Source: CAYUUR01 sp964510235 (lineage in GTDB: Bacteria > Patescibacteriota > Saccharimonadia > Saccharimonadales > CAYUUR01). From it: a DNA stretch of 20,544 nt. Position numbers and translations under genes: made by a program. A model generated the notes under the pieces. The model ran no database searches. It saw nothing but the letters and a program-made list of their open reading frames with translations, and was not told the origin of the DNA. The stretch covers positions 1 to 20,544 of the forward strand of contig CAZEBF010000017.1 in the NCBI GenBank assembly GCA_964510235.1. Direction: 5' to 3'. Positions 14,678 to 19,850 of the stretch are shown one piece after another. The first letter of the stretch is position 1. Each line of letters starts with the position of its first letter.

Positions 14678-15157
14678 ATGTCGAAGAAAACGATAGTTAT
14701 CCTCGTAATTCTTCTTACCTTTGCCAGCGCTTTGGCCTTTGTATTTATAAACCAGGATGAAGCTGCTGCGCCAATGCCTTCAACCAATTCGACTTCTTCC
14801 GAGCCTGCACAAACCGCGACTGATACACCAGCCCAGGCCGATACAGCAACTGCCGGTGTTTATACTGAATACTCAGAAGAAGCCCTTAGCAATGCCAGCG
14901 GCACAAAGGTTCTGTTCTTCCATGCCTCATGGTGTCCACAATGTCGTGCTTTAGCAGAGGACATAAAAACTAAGGGCGTGCCAGCCGGAGTTACCATTCT
15001 GGAGGTAGATTACGATACCAACCAAGCCCTTCGCCAAAAGTATGGCGTCACCGTTCAGACCACACTTGTAACCGTCGACGACCAAGCTCAGCTCGTTAAG
15101 AAGTTCGTGGCCTACGATGACCCATCTTTGGCTGCCGTGCAAGAGAACCTGCTCTAG
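14678..15157 (+). CDS. Membrane-anchored thioredoxin-like protein
   Basis: A 159-aa protein with an N-terminal basic MSKK and a hydrophobic segment at about 5-24 (signal anchor or uncleaved signal), a Thr/Ala/Pro-rich linker to about residue 60, then a thioredoxin fold with WCPQC (Cys86, Cys89). The loop that normally holds the cis-proline next to the active site reads VQTTLV, with Thr in that position. Expected to act outside the membrane as a thiol-disulfide carrier fed by the CcdA-like protein encoded next, whose GTG overlaps this gene's stop by 1 nt. Role (reductant for envelope proteins, or oxidase) is inferred from this pairing. Confidence 0.9.
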   Translation: MSKKTIVILVILLTFASALAFVFINQDEAAAPMPSTNSTSSEPAQTATDTPAQADTATAGVYTEYSEEALSNASGTKVLFFHASWCPQCRALAEDIKTKGVPAGVTILEVDYDTNQALRQKYGVTVQTTLVTVDDQAQLVKKFVAYDDPSLAAVQENLL

Positions 15158-15885
15158 TGGCGCTGCTGATTGTCTCGTTCTTGGCTGGCGCTCTAACGGT
15201 GGCAGCACCCTGTATTCTGCCGCTCTTACCAGTGGTGATTGGCGGCAGTATCGTGCGAGGCGGTAAAAAAGCTAGTTGGTACCGTCCGCTGATTATCTCT
15301 GTCAGCCTAGCCGCATCAGTAATTGTGTTTACGCTACTGCTAAAAGCCACCACCAGTTTGTTGGGTGTGCCACAAATGGTTTGGCAGTTCATATCTGCCT
15401 TTATTGTCATATTGCTCGGGTTTAACTTCTTGTTTCCAGAACTATGGGACAAAATTTCTTTAGCGAGCGGTTTGCATTTGGGCTCAAACAAATTCATGGG
15501 CAAGACGAGTCAAAAAGAAGGCATTGCTGGTGACGTATTGATGGGCGCGGCCCTTGGGCCTGTCTTTAGCAGCTGTAGCCCAACCTATGCCCTGATTGTG
15601 GCGACCGTGTTACCGGTCTCTTTTGCGCAGGGCTTTGTCTACCTGTTAGCATACGCTGCCGGGCTAGCCGCCGCCCTGCTTCTGATTGCATTTTTGGGGC
15701 AAGGTCTGATCAAGAAGCTGGGTTGGCTGGCTAACCCACACGGCACTTTCCGAAAAGTCATCGGCAGCCTATTTATCTTGGTCGGCCTGATGGTTCTGTT
15801 TGGCATCGACAAAGACATCCAAACCTACGTTCTTGAACAGGGTTGGTACGATCCTATCTCAAATCTCGAGTCACAATTGCGCTAG
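15157..15885 (+). CDS. CcdA/DsbD-type transmembrane thiol transporter
   Basis: CcdA-type proteins move reducing power from cytoplasmic thioredoxin across the membrane to extracytoplasmic thiol carriers. The 242-aa protein has about six hydrophobic helices and the two functional cysteines in AAPCILPLLP (Cys19) and FSSCSP (Cys140), set in the two pseudo-symmetric halves. The GTG start overlaps the thioredoxin stop (TAGTG), so the two are translated together and form one relay. A short soluble tail follows the last helix. It ends exactly where the convergent acidic gene ends. Confidence 0.92.
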   Translation: MALLIVSFLAGALTVAAPCILPLLPVVIGGSIVRGGKKASWYRPLIISVSLAASVIVFTLLLKATTSLLGVPQMVWQFISAFIVILLGFNFLFPELWDKISLASGLHLGSNKFMGKTSQKEGIAGDVLMGAALGPVFSSCSPTYALIVATVLPVSFAQGFVYLLAYAAGLAAALLLIAFLGQGLIKKLGWLANPHGTFRKVIGSLFILVGLMVLFGIDKDIQTYVLEQGWYDPISNLESQLR

Positions 15886-16131
15886 CTAGACGTGATCTGT
15901 AGCTTCTGGATTTTCGTCAGCAGGAACATTTGGATCGATGCCTTCAGAATCCACCAAACCCTCGTCATAAACTTCTTGTTGATCAACATTCGAGTCGGTC
16001 TTTGGATGAGTATCGTCAGCTGCTTCTGTCTCAGGGTTCTCATTAATTACACCCAAGTCATCAGGACCTGAAGGTGGACTAGCTGGTGTGCTGTTGTCTT
16101 CTGTTAACGGTGTTGTGTTGTCGTCTGACAT
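15886..16131 (-). CDS. Small highly acidic disordered protein
   Basis: 81 aa, dominated by Asp, Glu, Pro, Thr, Asn and Ser, with no hydrophobic segment and no aromatic residue except one Tyr; almost surely disordered. Function unknown. A strong ribosome binding site (AGGAG, about 7 nt before the ATG) shows it is a real gene. It faces away from the 33-aa gene across an intergenic region holding the 18-bp palindrome. Its composition resembles hydrophilin-like stress proteins, but this is only a guess from composition. Confidence 0.78.
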   Translation of the reverse strand: MSDDNTTPLTEDNSTPASPPSGPDDLGVINENPETEAADDTHPKTDSNVDQQEVYDEGLVDSEGIDPNVPADENPEATDHV

Positions 16132-16186
16132 ATGTTTCTCCTACTTAGTTTGTAGGCTCTAGTATGGGCTGTTGCTGCTTACAAAG

Positions 16187-16204
16187 CTGTTACATATGTT
16201 ACAG
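16187..16204. promoter_or_regulatory. 18-bp near-perfect palindrome, candidate operator
   Basis: CTGTTACATATGTTACAG is symmetric at 16 of 18 positions (CTGT-n-ACATATGT-n-ACAG) and can also be read as two direct TGTTACA copies 2 nt apart. It lies between two divergent small genes, 56 nt from one start and 52 from the other. GCTGTTACA recurs at 16701-16709, just upstream of the 101-aa gene. A dimeric regulator binding here is inferred. Confidence 0.45.
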
Positions 16205-16255
16205 ACCTTTGCTACCGCTACTGCTAACCTATTGGTACCGTAAAAGGAGGAAACT

Positions 16256-16357
16256 ATGAGCAAGAAAAATTGGAACAAAGTAGCAGAAGAACAGTTTGAA
16301 CAACTCGACAATTACTATCAAGAGGATTGGCAACATCTACGCAAACGCGTGATGTAA
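16256..16357 (+). CDS. 33-aa small protein
   Basis: Too short for ordinary gene finders but well supported: a perfect AAAGGAGG lies 5-6 nt before ATG, and a hairpin terminator begins at the stop. The product is MSKKNWNKVAEEQF... ending RKRVM, charged, with several Trp and Tyr residues and a helix-like pattern; no membrane segment. Function unknown. The ribosome binding site is the strongest in the window, which suggests high expression. Confidence 0.7.
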   Translation: MSKKNWNKVAEEQFEQLDNYYQEDWQHLRKRVM

Positions 16358-16381
16358 ACAAAAACCGCCTGGTTTGTTTTT
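16356..16381. terminator. Hairpin terminator of the 33-aa gene
   Basis: A stem of CC-AAA, a 2-nt A bulge and CAAA pairs with GGTTTGTTT around a GCCT loop and runs into TTTTT. It overlaps the stop of the convergent 101-aa gene by 2 nt and, with A-runs on the left side, may serve both strands. Confidence 0.55.
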
Positions 16382-16685
16382 AGTTTAGACTAGGGTCGCC
16401 ACCAGGACCGGTCGGCTCCCAGTTTGCGCCCCACTTTGAGAATCCGAATGAACGCGAGGTCCGCGATTGACTATCATGCGGCGCCCGTGAGATCTCGCCA
16501 CCATTTACACCTGTAACAGTTACATCACCAGGATCTACATCATGCTGATCGGCAATCCGATGTCGTATCTCATCTGCAGACATCCCTTCTTGGCCGTGAA
16601 GATGCCCGAATGCTACTCCGCTGCTTTCGTCACGCGGGATAAAACCATCGAGGTGTGAGTAGAATGAATCGTGTTCTGCTGACAT
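16380..16685 (-). CDS. Hypothetical small hydrophilic protein
   Basis: 101 aa, rich in Gly, Asp, His and Ser, no membrane segment, family unknown. The centre (SADEIRHRIADQHDVDPGDVTVTGVNG) looks like a small alpha-beta unit; the ends look disordered (NWEPTGPGGDPS at the C-terminus). Upstream of the ATG is TAGGAT: it can be read as a ribosome binding site (AGGAT, 9 nt) or as a -10 box giving a leaderless message. GCTGTTACA, shared with the palindrome at 16187, lies directly upstream of it. Confidence 0.65.
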   Translation of the reverse strand: MSAEHDSFYSHLDGFIPRDESSGVAFGHLHGQEGMSADEIRHRIADQHDVDPGDVTVTGVNGGEISRAPHDSQSRTSRSFGFSKWGANWEPTGPGGDPSLN

Positions 16686-16811
16686 AATGTTTTATCCTAC
16701 GCTGTTACAACATTTTTGCAAGCATAAGCGAGGTGTACTGTGACTTTATTTACTGCATGCGATGGGTTAGTAGCCTATGATTAGCGGGCAAACCTAACTG
16801 AAAGGATTTAC

Positions 16812-16910
16812 ATGGCAGATTTAAAAAGCAAAGCCAACGACGTCGAGAACAAAGCCCATGAGATGAAGGGCAAAGCCAAGCAGAAGCTTGAAGACAGCAA
16901 TAAAGAGTAA
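16812..16910 (+). CDS. 32-aa CsbD-like small protein
   Basis: ATG follows AAAGGA at 5 nt. The 32-residue product (MADLKSKANDVENK...EMKGKAKQKLED) is almost entirely Lys, Glu, Ala and Asp in an amphipathic helix pattern, and the MKGKAKQKLED part resembles the VKGKxKE motif of CsbD-type stress proteins and YtxH-like tails. The resemblance is short and the assignment weak. A clear hairpin terminator follows 28 nt after the stop, so it is a single-gene unit. Confidence 0.68.
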   Translation: MADLKSKANDVENKAHEMKGKAKQKLEDSNKE

Positions 16911-16937
16911 GCTCGCATTCTAAACCATAGATAAACT

Positions 16938-16966
16938 AAGAGACGCAGCCATACGGTGCGTCTCTT
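16938..16966. terminator. Hairpin terminator after the CsbD-like gene
   Basis: AAGAGACGCA and TGCGTCTCTT form a perfect 10-bp stem around a 9-nt loop (GCCATACGG). The following bases (GTGTTTG) are only moderately T-rich, so termination efficiency is uncertain, but no gene function explains the stem otherwise. Confidence 0.7.
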
Positions 16967-17002
16967 GTGTTTGATCGCAAGCATAAAGCATTTCAGCGGT
17001 AC

Positions 17003-17012
17003 GGTGGAGCTG
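17003..17012. repeat. 10-bp direct repeat, distal copy
   Basis: GGTGGAGCTG here is identical to 17548-17557, which is the 3' acceptor-stem end of the tmRNA. The two copies bracket the HNH gene and are 545 bp apart. It also forms a small stem (TGGAG / CTCCA at 17005-17009 and 17020-17024). Could be an attachment-site remnant or chance. Confidence 0.35.
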
Positions 17013-17028
17013 GTAGATACTCCAGGTA

Positions 17029-17037
17029 TGCTACTAT
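17029..17037 (+). promoter_or_regulatory. Extended -10 promoter of the HNH gene
   Basis: TGC-TACTAT ends 6 nt before the ATG at 17044, predicting a leaderless message. No -35 is recognisable at the right distance. Confidence 0.5.
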
Positions 17038-17043
17038 CATACC

Positions 17044-17511
17044 ATGAAAGTATGTAACTCCTGCAAACGTCAGTTCGTGCCAAGCAGCAATCACAAAAGT
17101 TGTCCTAGTTGCCGCTATCGCGCTACAGTTAATGTCGTCTGCTCTATCTGCAACAAACAGATCCACTCTAAGCGTTTTAAAAGCTGTAAGTCATGTACGA
17201 ACCAACAGAGGCAGGACTATGGAAAAGGCAGGTACCTTAAGAATGGTTACGTCATGGTCTTTCAGAAAGGGCATCCCCGCGCCTCTAAGAATTATGTATT
17301 GGAGCATATCCTCATTATGGAAGAATACTTAGGACGCAAACTCAAACCAGATGAAAATATACACCATAGAAATGGCGTCAAGAATGATAACTCGCTTTCG
17401 AACCTCGAGTTATGGGTCAAACCCCAGCCGGCAGGAATTACAGCGAAGGACGCCTACGCATGGGCAAGAGTGATCATAGAACGGTACCAAAACGATATAA
17501 AAAAGCTTTAG
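17044..17511 (+). CDS. HNH endonuclease with two zinc ribbons
   Basis: 155 aa in two parts. Residues 1-55 hold two CxxC...CxxC sets (Cys4, 7, 20, 23 and Cys33, 36, 48, 51), which should each bind zinc. Residues 83-125 hold a phage/homing-type HNH core: LEHILIMEEYLGR with His88, then ENIHHRNGVKNDNS with His107, His108 and Asn110, then LSNLELW with Asn120. Such proteins nick or cut DNA and often sit in introns, phages or as free-standing homing genes; the ribbons probably bind the target DNA. It ends 3 nt before the terminator shared with the tmRNA gene, and identical 10-bp repeats flank it, so a small mobile or homing insert at ssrA is a reasonable inference. No integrase or transposase is present. 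Confidence 0.88.
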   Translation: MKVCNSCKRQFVPSSNHKSCPSCRYRATVNVVCSICNKQIHSKRFKSCKSCTNQQRQDYGKGRYLKNGYVMVFQKGHPRASKNYVLEHILIMEEYLGRKLKPDENIHHRNGVKNDNSLSNLELWVKPQPAGITAKDAYAWARVIIERYQNDIKKL

Positions 17512-17514
17512 ACA

Positions 17515-17547
17515 ATAAAAACTCGAACAACATGTTCGAGTTTTTAT
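17515..17547. terminator. Bidirectional terminator between HNH gene and tmRNA
   Basis: A perfect 15-bp stem (ATAAAAACTCGAACA with TGTTCGAGTTTTTAT) around a 3-nt loop, with A-run and T-run flanks giving a U-tract on both strands. It starts 3 nt after the HNH stop and its last base is the terminal A of the encoded tmRNA CCA end. Confidence 0.9.
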
Positions 17548-17557
17548 GGTGGAGCTG
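17548..17557. repeat. 10-bp direct repeat, copy within tmRNA 3' end
   Basis: GGTGGAGCTG, the complement of the tmRNA acceptor 3' strand and first bases of ACCA; same sequence as 17003-17012. tmRNA 3' ends are well-known integration sites. Confidence 0.35.
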
Positions 17558-17778
17558 CCGGAGAACCGCCCTCCGGGTCCGAAGGTTTATCTTGGTTAGT
17601 CTTCTACAGGCATAGTCTATTTTGAAATACTTGGGCACGCGTCTTGAAAACAGACAAAACAACGCACGCTTGCAGCTCGTTAGTCTTTTGAACTACTACG
17701 AGTCATCGCAGTTCAGCAACCCTGAAAATGGCGTGAACTCTAACTACAGGGTGTCGTTAGAGACACGGCTACCAAAAA

Positions 17779-17844
17779 TTAGGCAGCGAGCGCGAAGCGT
17801 TGACCGAGTACACGGTCTACGGCATCGCTAAGAGTAGATTTTGC
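17779..17844 (-). other. tmRNA tag reading frame (21-residue degradation tag)
   Basis: GCA resume codon after AATAGAT (E. coli has AATAGTC before its GCA), then 21 codons beginning AKSTLSD and ending GQRFALAA, then TAA. The ALAA end is the classic degron read by ClpXP-type proteases. The resume codon is chosen by resemblance to the E. coli context; a later start would shorten the tag but not change its C-terminus. Confidence 0.78.
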
Positions 17845-17886
17845 ATCTATTCTAGTAGTCTATACGCTGACAAGCGACCTGCTGAC

Positions 17887-18046
17887 CTCGACTTACACAG
17901 AACCTCGCGCAGAGCACACTAAACCAGGGAGGATGACAGGCAGCTTCTTTTCGTTGGAGATGTATTGTACATACATCGATAATGCAAAGAGTTGCCTGGC
18001 GCCTACCTGTTTGGTGTGAATGCGCAGGGATTCTGCGTAAGTCGAG
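17887..18046 (-). other. 160-nt hairpin expansion inside tmRNA helix H2
   Basis: CTCGACTTACGCAGAA (18046-18031) pairs with TTCTGTGTAAGTCGAG (17902-17887) over 16 bp with one G-U. Inside it, TGCGCA pairs with TGCGCG; CACACCAAACAGG (18018-18006) with CCTGGTTTAGTGTG (17928-17915) bar one mismatch and a bulge; CAGGCA (17998-17993) with TGCCTG (17942-17937); and GATGTAT/ATACATC (17977-17959) closes the tip with a GTACA loop. So the whole insert folds as a long rod. It sits between H2 half GGTTA (plus four A) and GTC, which otherwise would be contiguous. Confidence 0.8.
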
Positions 18047-18117
18047 TTTTTAACCGATAAAGTCCTACGTCGAGCTTAAAATTCAGCCCCGCGTTTCGCC
18101 TCTAAAGCGTAATCGCT

Positions 18118-18126
18118 ATTATACCA
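18118..18126 (-). promoter_or_regulatory. Extended -10 promoter of ssrA
   Basis: TATGGTATAAT on the minus strand (TGG-TATAAT, 18118-18126), directly downstream of the marR stop. The start is expected near 18111, leaving about 20 nt of 5' leader for RNase P to remove before GGGGCTG. Confidence 0.68.
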
Positions 18127-18133
18127 TAAGCGC

Positions 18134-18553
18134 TCAATAGATGCGAGAACTATCGAGCTTGGAGACAATCTGGGCAAAGGCTTTGGATTCGCTTGGACTC
18201 AAACCGCCAAAGTAACTCATGTAGCACTGATTCAGGATTCCAGCGGCTCTTGTGTGTAGCTCACTGCCCTTACTCGACAAAGAAATGACTCGTACACGCT
18301 TGTTCTCGGCGGGTGTGCCAACTCGTAACAAACCAGCCGACTGCATAAGTTTTACTTGTCGACTAATACTTGCCTCGGTCTGCATCAAAGCCGATGCAAC
18401 AAACCGCTGGCTACTGTTGGGGTGCTCCGCTAGCACCTCAAGCAACTTGTACTGAGCATAGCCAATACCAAGTTTAGATTGTAACAATTCGTCCGAGCGC
18501 CTGAGCAGGGAAAAGGCGAGTTTTTGAAAAGCAAAGCCGACGTTATGAGACAT
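18134..18553 (-). CDS. MarR-family transcriptional regulator
   Basis: 139-aa winged-helix repressor type. Visible: an N-terminal dimer helix, LGIGYAQYKLLEVLAEHPNSSQR as the start of the DNA-binding domain, recognition helix near QTEASISRQVKLMQSAGLL (about 58-76), the wing with NKRVRVISLSSKG (about 84-96), and C-terminal dimer helices. No ligand can be predicted; three cysteines or fewer and no obvious redox pair. AGGAGG lies 6 nt before the ATG, one of the best in the window. The promoter's -10 is inside a palindrome, so self-repression is likely. It lies between rsmA and ssrA, and the ssrA promoter starts at its stop. Confidence 0.92.
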   Translation of the reverse strand: MSHNVGFAFQKLAFSLLRRSDELLQSKLGIGYAQYKLLEVLAEHPNSSQRFVASALMQTEASISRQVKLMQSAGLLRVGTPAENKRVRVISLSSKGSELHTRAAGILNQCYMSYFGGLSPSESKAFAQIVSKLDSSRIY

Positions 18554-18565
18554 ACGATTCCTCCT

Positions 18566-18580
18566 GGTATGAGTATACCA
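18566..18580 (-). promoter_or_regulatory. marR promoter with overlapping inverted repeat
   Basis: TGG-TATACT (18572-18580) is the extended -10 box; GGTATGAGTATACC (18566-18579) is an inverted repeat with 5-bp arms GGTAT and ATACC. The repeat covers the -10 and the expected start, the usual place for a MarR operator. Repressor binding here is inferred. Confidence 0.55.
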
Positions 18581-18600
18581 TAAAGCTTAACAAGTGAAGT

Positions 18601-19407
18601 TTAAGCGGGAGGGGGAGGAGAGTGATCTTGGTAGGCCAGGTACAAGTGGTGCCAGTCAGTTAGGCTGAGTTCTTGCGGTCGTTTTGCTAAAGGAATCTCG
18701 GCGGAATTAAGGATCAGAGCGGCATCTTCTTTACTAACTCGCAAACCCCCACTCAGACTATTGTGTAGTGTCTTGCGCCGAGCGCTATAACCCGCCTTAA
18801 CAAGCTGAAAGAAAACTTTTGTATCAACGCCAACAAACAACGGTGTTTGGCGACGCACTAGACGAATGATCTGGGAATCGACTTTTGGCGGCGGTACAAA
18901 TGATCGCGCCGGCACGACTTCACGCAGCTCTGCCTCAAAATACCACTGCACGCTAACACTCAAAAGTGACATATCGCCAGGGGAGGCGGCAATACGTTCA
19001 GCGACCTCTTTTTGCACTAACAATGCTACAACAGATGGCGGATTGGTCGATTCACTGAGAGTGCGTAATAGTTTACTTGTTAAGTAATAAGGAATATTAG
19101 CACAAACTTTGTAATCAGCCGGTAGTTGGGTCAGATCAAACTGCAAAATATCTTGCTGATGCACCTCAAGATTAGGAGCAGTCACCCGGCGGGGGAGTTG
19201 TCGGGCCAAAAGCTCGTCAAACTCAACTGCCACTACCCTATCAGCCACAGCCACCAGCAGCTCTGTTAGCGCACCAGGCCCAGGACCAACCTCGAGCACG
19301 ACATCACCTGCCCCTACTTCCGCAGCGGTAACCATGGATTCAAGCGCCGTAACATCGGTCAGCCAGTGCTGGCCAAGGCTTTTATTGGCAAACGGTAAGT
19401 CACTCAT
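18601..19407 (-). CDS. rsmA: 16S rRNA dimethyladenosine transferase RsmA/KsgA
   Basis: Methylates two adjacent adenines in the helix 45 loop of 16S rRNA with SAM during late 30S assembly. The 268-aa protein has LGQHWL (11-16), the SAM-binding VVLEVGPGPGALTELL (about 37-52), acidic VEFDELL (61-67) and the catalytic NIPYYLTS (104-111). Family members usually have LGQ(H/N)FL; here it is LGQHWL. The short C-terminal domain is present and ends in a proline run. Start overlaps the preceding gene by 4 nt (ATGA). Confidence 0.95.
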   Translation of the reverse strand: MSDLPFANKSLGQHWLTDVTALESMVTAAEVGAGDVVLEVGPGPGALTELLVAVADRVVAVEFDELLARQLPRRVTAPNLEVHQQDILQFDLTQLPADYKVCANIPYYLTSKLLRTLSESTNPPSVVALLVQKEVAERIAASPGDMSLLSVSVQWYFEAELREVVPARSFVPPPKVDSQIIRLVRRQTPLFVGVDTKVFFQLVKAGYSARRKTLHNSLSGGLRVSKEDAALILNSAEIPLAKRPQELSLTDWHHLYLAYQDHSPPPPA

Positions 19408-19826
19408 AGATCAAGTAGCTTTAGGCCAACTGCTTCGTCCTGGCGTCGCACCAGAGACAGAGGAACTTCAGTGATAAACAGCTCACAGGTGCCACCCACT
19501 TCGAGCTCTTTGACGTGCCCACCGATAGCCGAAAAATCAGCTCGAGAAAAGCTGCCATGCAAATGAACTACTGGTTGGTTTGATTCGTCGGTCGAGATAT
19601 TCCCTTGCAAACTGGTTATTTCCATCAGCTCATCAAACTTTTGCCAGCGATATTCCCTACTCGCAAGATCATAGTACCCCAGCTCAGCATTAGCTGCGCC
19701 GCCCAGACCCTGTACCCAAGCTGCAGCAATACTCTCGGAAGCGATTAACTCGCGCAAACATACCATTAACTGCTCGCCCTTATCCAAACGAACTACATAC
19801 CTGCTATCAGTTTTTTGATATTTCAT
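19404..19826 (-). CDS. PPC/DUF296 domain protein
   Basis: 140 aa, single PPC (DUF296) domain. Seen: RLDKGEQLMVCLRELI at the N-terminus, then AAWVQGLGGAANAELGYYD, typical of the family's GIGA...A.LGY, then ELMEITSLQGNIS and VVHLHGSFSRAD, which matches the family's LHxH/LHG metal-binding histidine pair in part (His112 and His114 counted approximately are not fully confirmed). Plant versions accompany AT-hooks; bacterial stand-alone versions have no settled function. Overlap with rsmA suggests co-translation. A TACAAT box ends 6 nt before the ATG. Confidence 0.88.
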   Translation of the reverse strand: MKYQKTDSRYVVRLDKGEQLMVCLRELIASESIAAAWVQGLGGAANAELGYYDLASREYRWQKFDELMEITSLQGNISTDESNQPVVHLHGSFSRADFSAIGGHVKELEVGGTCELFITEVPLSLVRRQDEAVGLKLLDL

Positions 19827-19832
19827 GTTCTT

Positions 19833-19838
19833 ATTGTA
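19833..19838 (-). promoter_or_regulatory. Candidate -10 box of the PPC-rsmA operon
   Basis: TACAAT on the minus strand, 6 nt before the ATG at 19826; TG stands directly before it but without the usual one-base gap. The -35 is weak. Leaderless start predicted. Confidence 0.45.
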
Positions 19839-19850
19839 CAGCAGTTAGGT

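Larger units (their letters stand above)
17547..18090 (-). ncRNA. ssrA: tmRNA (transfer-messenger RNA)
   Basis: Rescues stalled ribosomes with SmpB. Minus strand, 544 nt. The 5' end GGGGCTG pairs with CAGCTCC followed by ACCA (7 bp, one G-U). The conserved (T)TCGGAC near the 3' end and a D-region CTCGACG are present. Helix H2: AGG and TTTATCGGTTA (18066-18051) with TAACC-aa-GATAAACCT (17598-17583), then GTC/GAC and CAGG/CCTG. A tag frame (17844-17779) ends in ALAA-stop. After it, two H-type pseudoknots can be drawn: GTGTC/GACAC with TCTAAC/GTTAGA (17766-17739) and TGAACT/AGTTCA with CTCGT/ACGAG (17715-17676). A bacterial tmRNA is usually 350-400 nt; removing the inserted hairpin at 17887-18046 leaves 384. 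CCA is encoded. The T-loop is unusual (GGCGGTT). Confidence 0.94.

Noticed and set aside
17003..17030. Possible tRNA fragment next to the HNH gene
   Set aside because: Only one 5-bp stem can be drawn; no cloverleaf, anticodon arm or T-loop.
17622..17831. Open frame of 69 aa on the plus strand
   Set aside because: It is antisense to the tmRNA pseudoknots and tag; no ribosome binding site or protein-like pattern.
17044..18090. Group I intron in ssrA with its HNH gene
   Set aside because: The HNH gene lies outside the tmRNA, on the other strand, and the tmRNA is continuous with its 3' end intact. The 160-nt insert is a simple rod with no room for the P3-P9 core of a group I intron.
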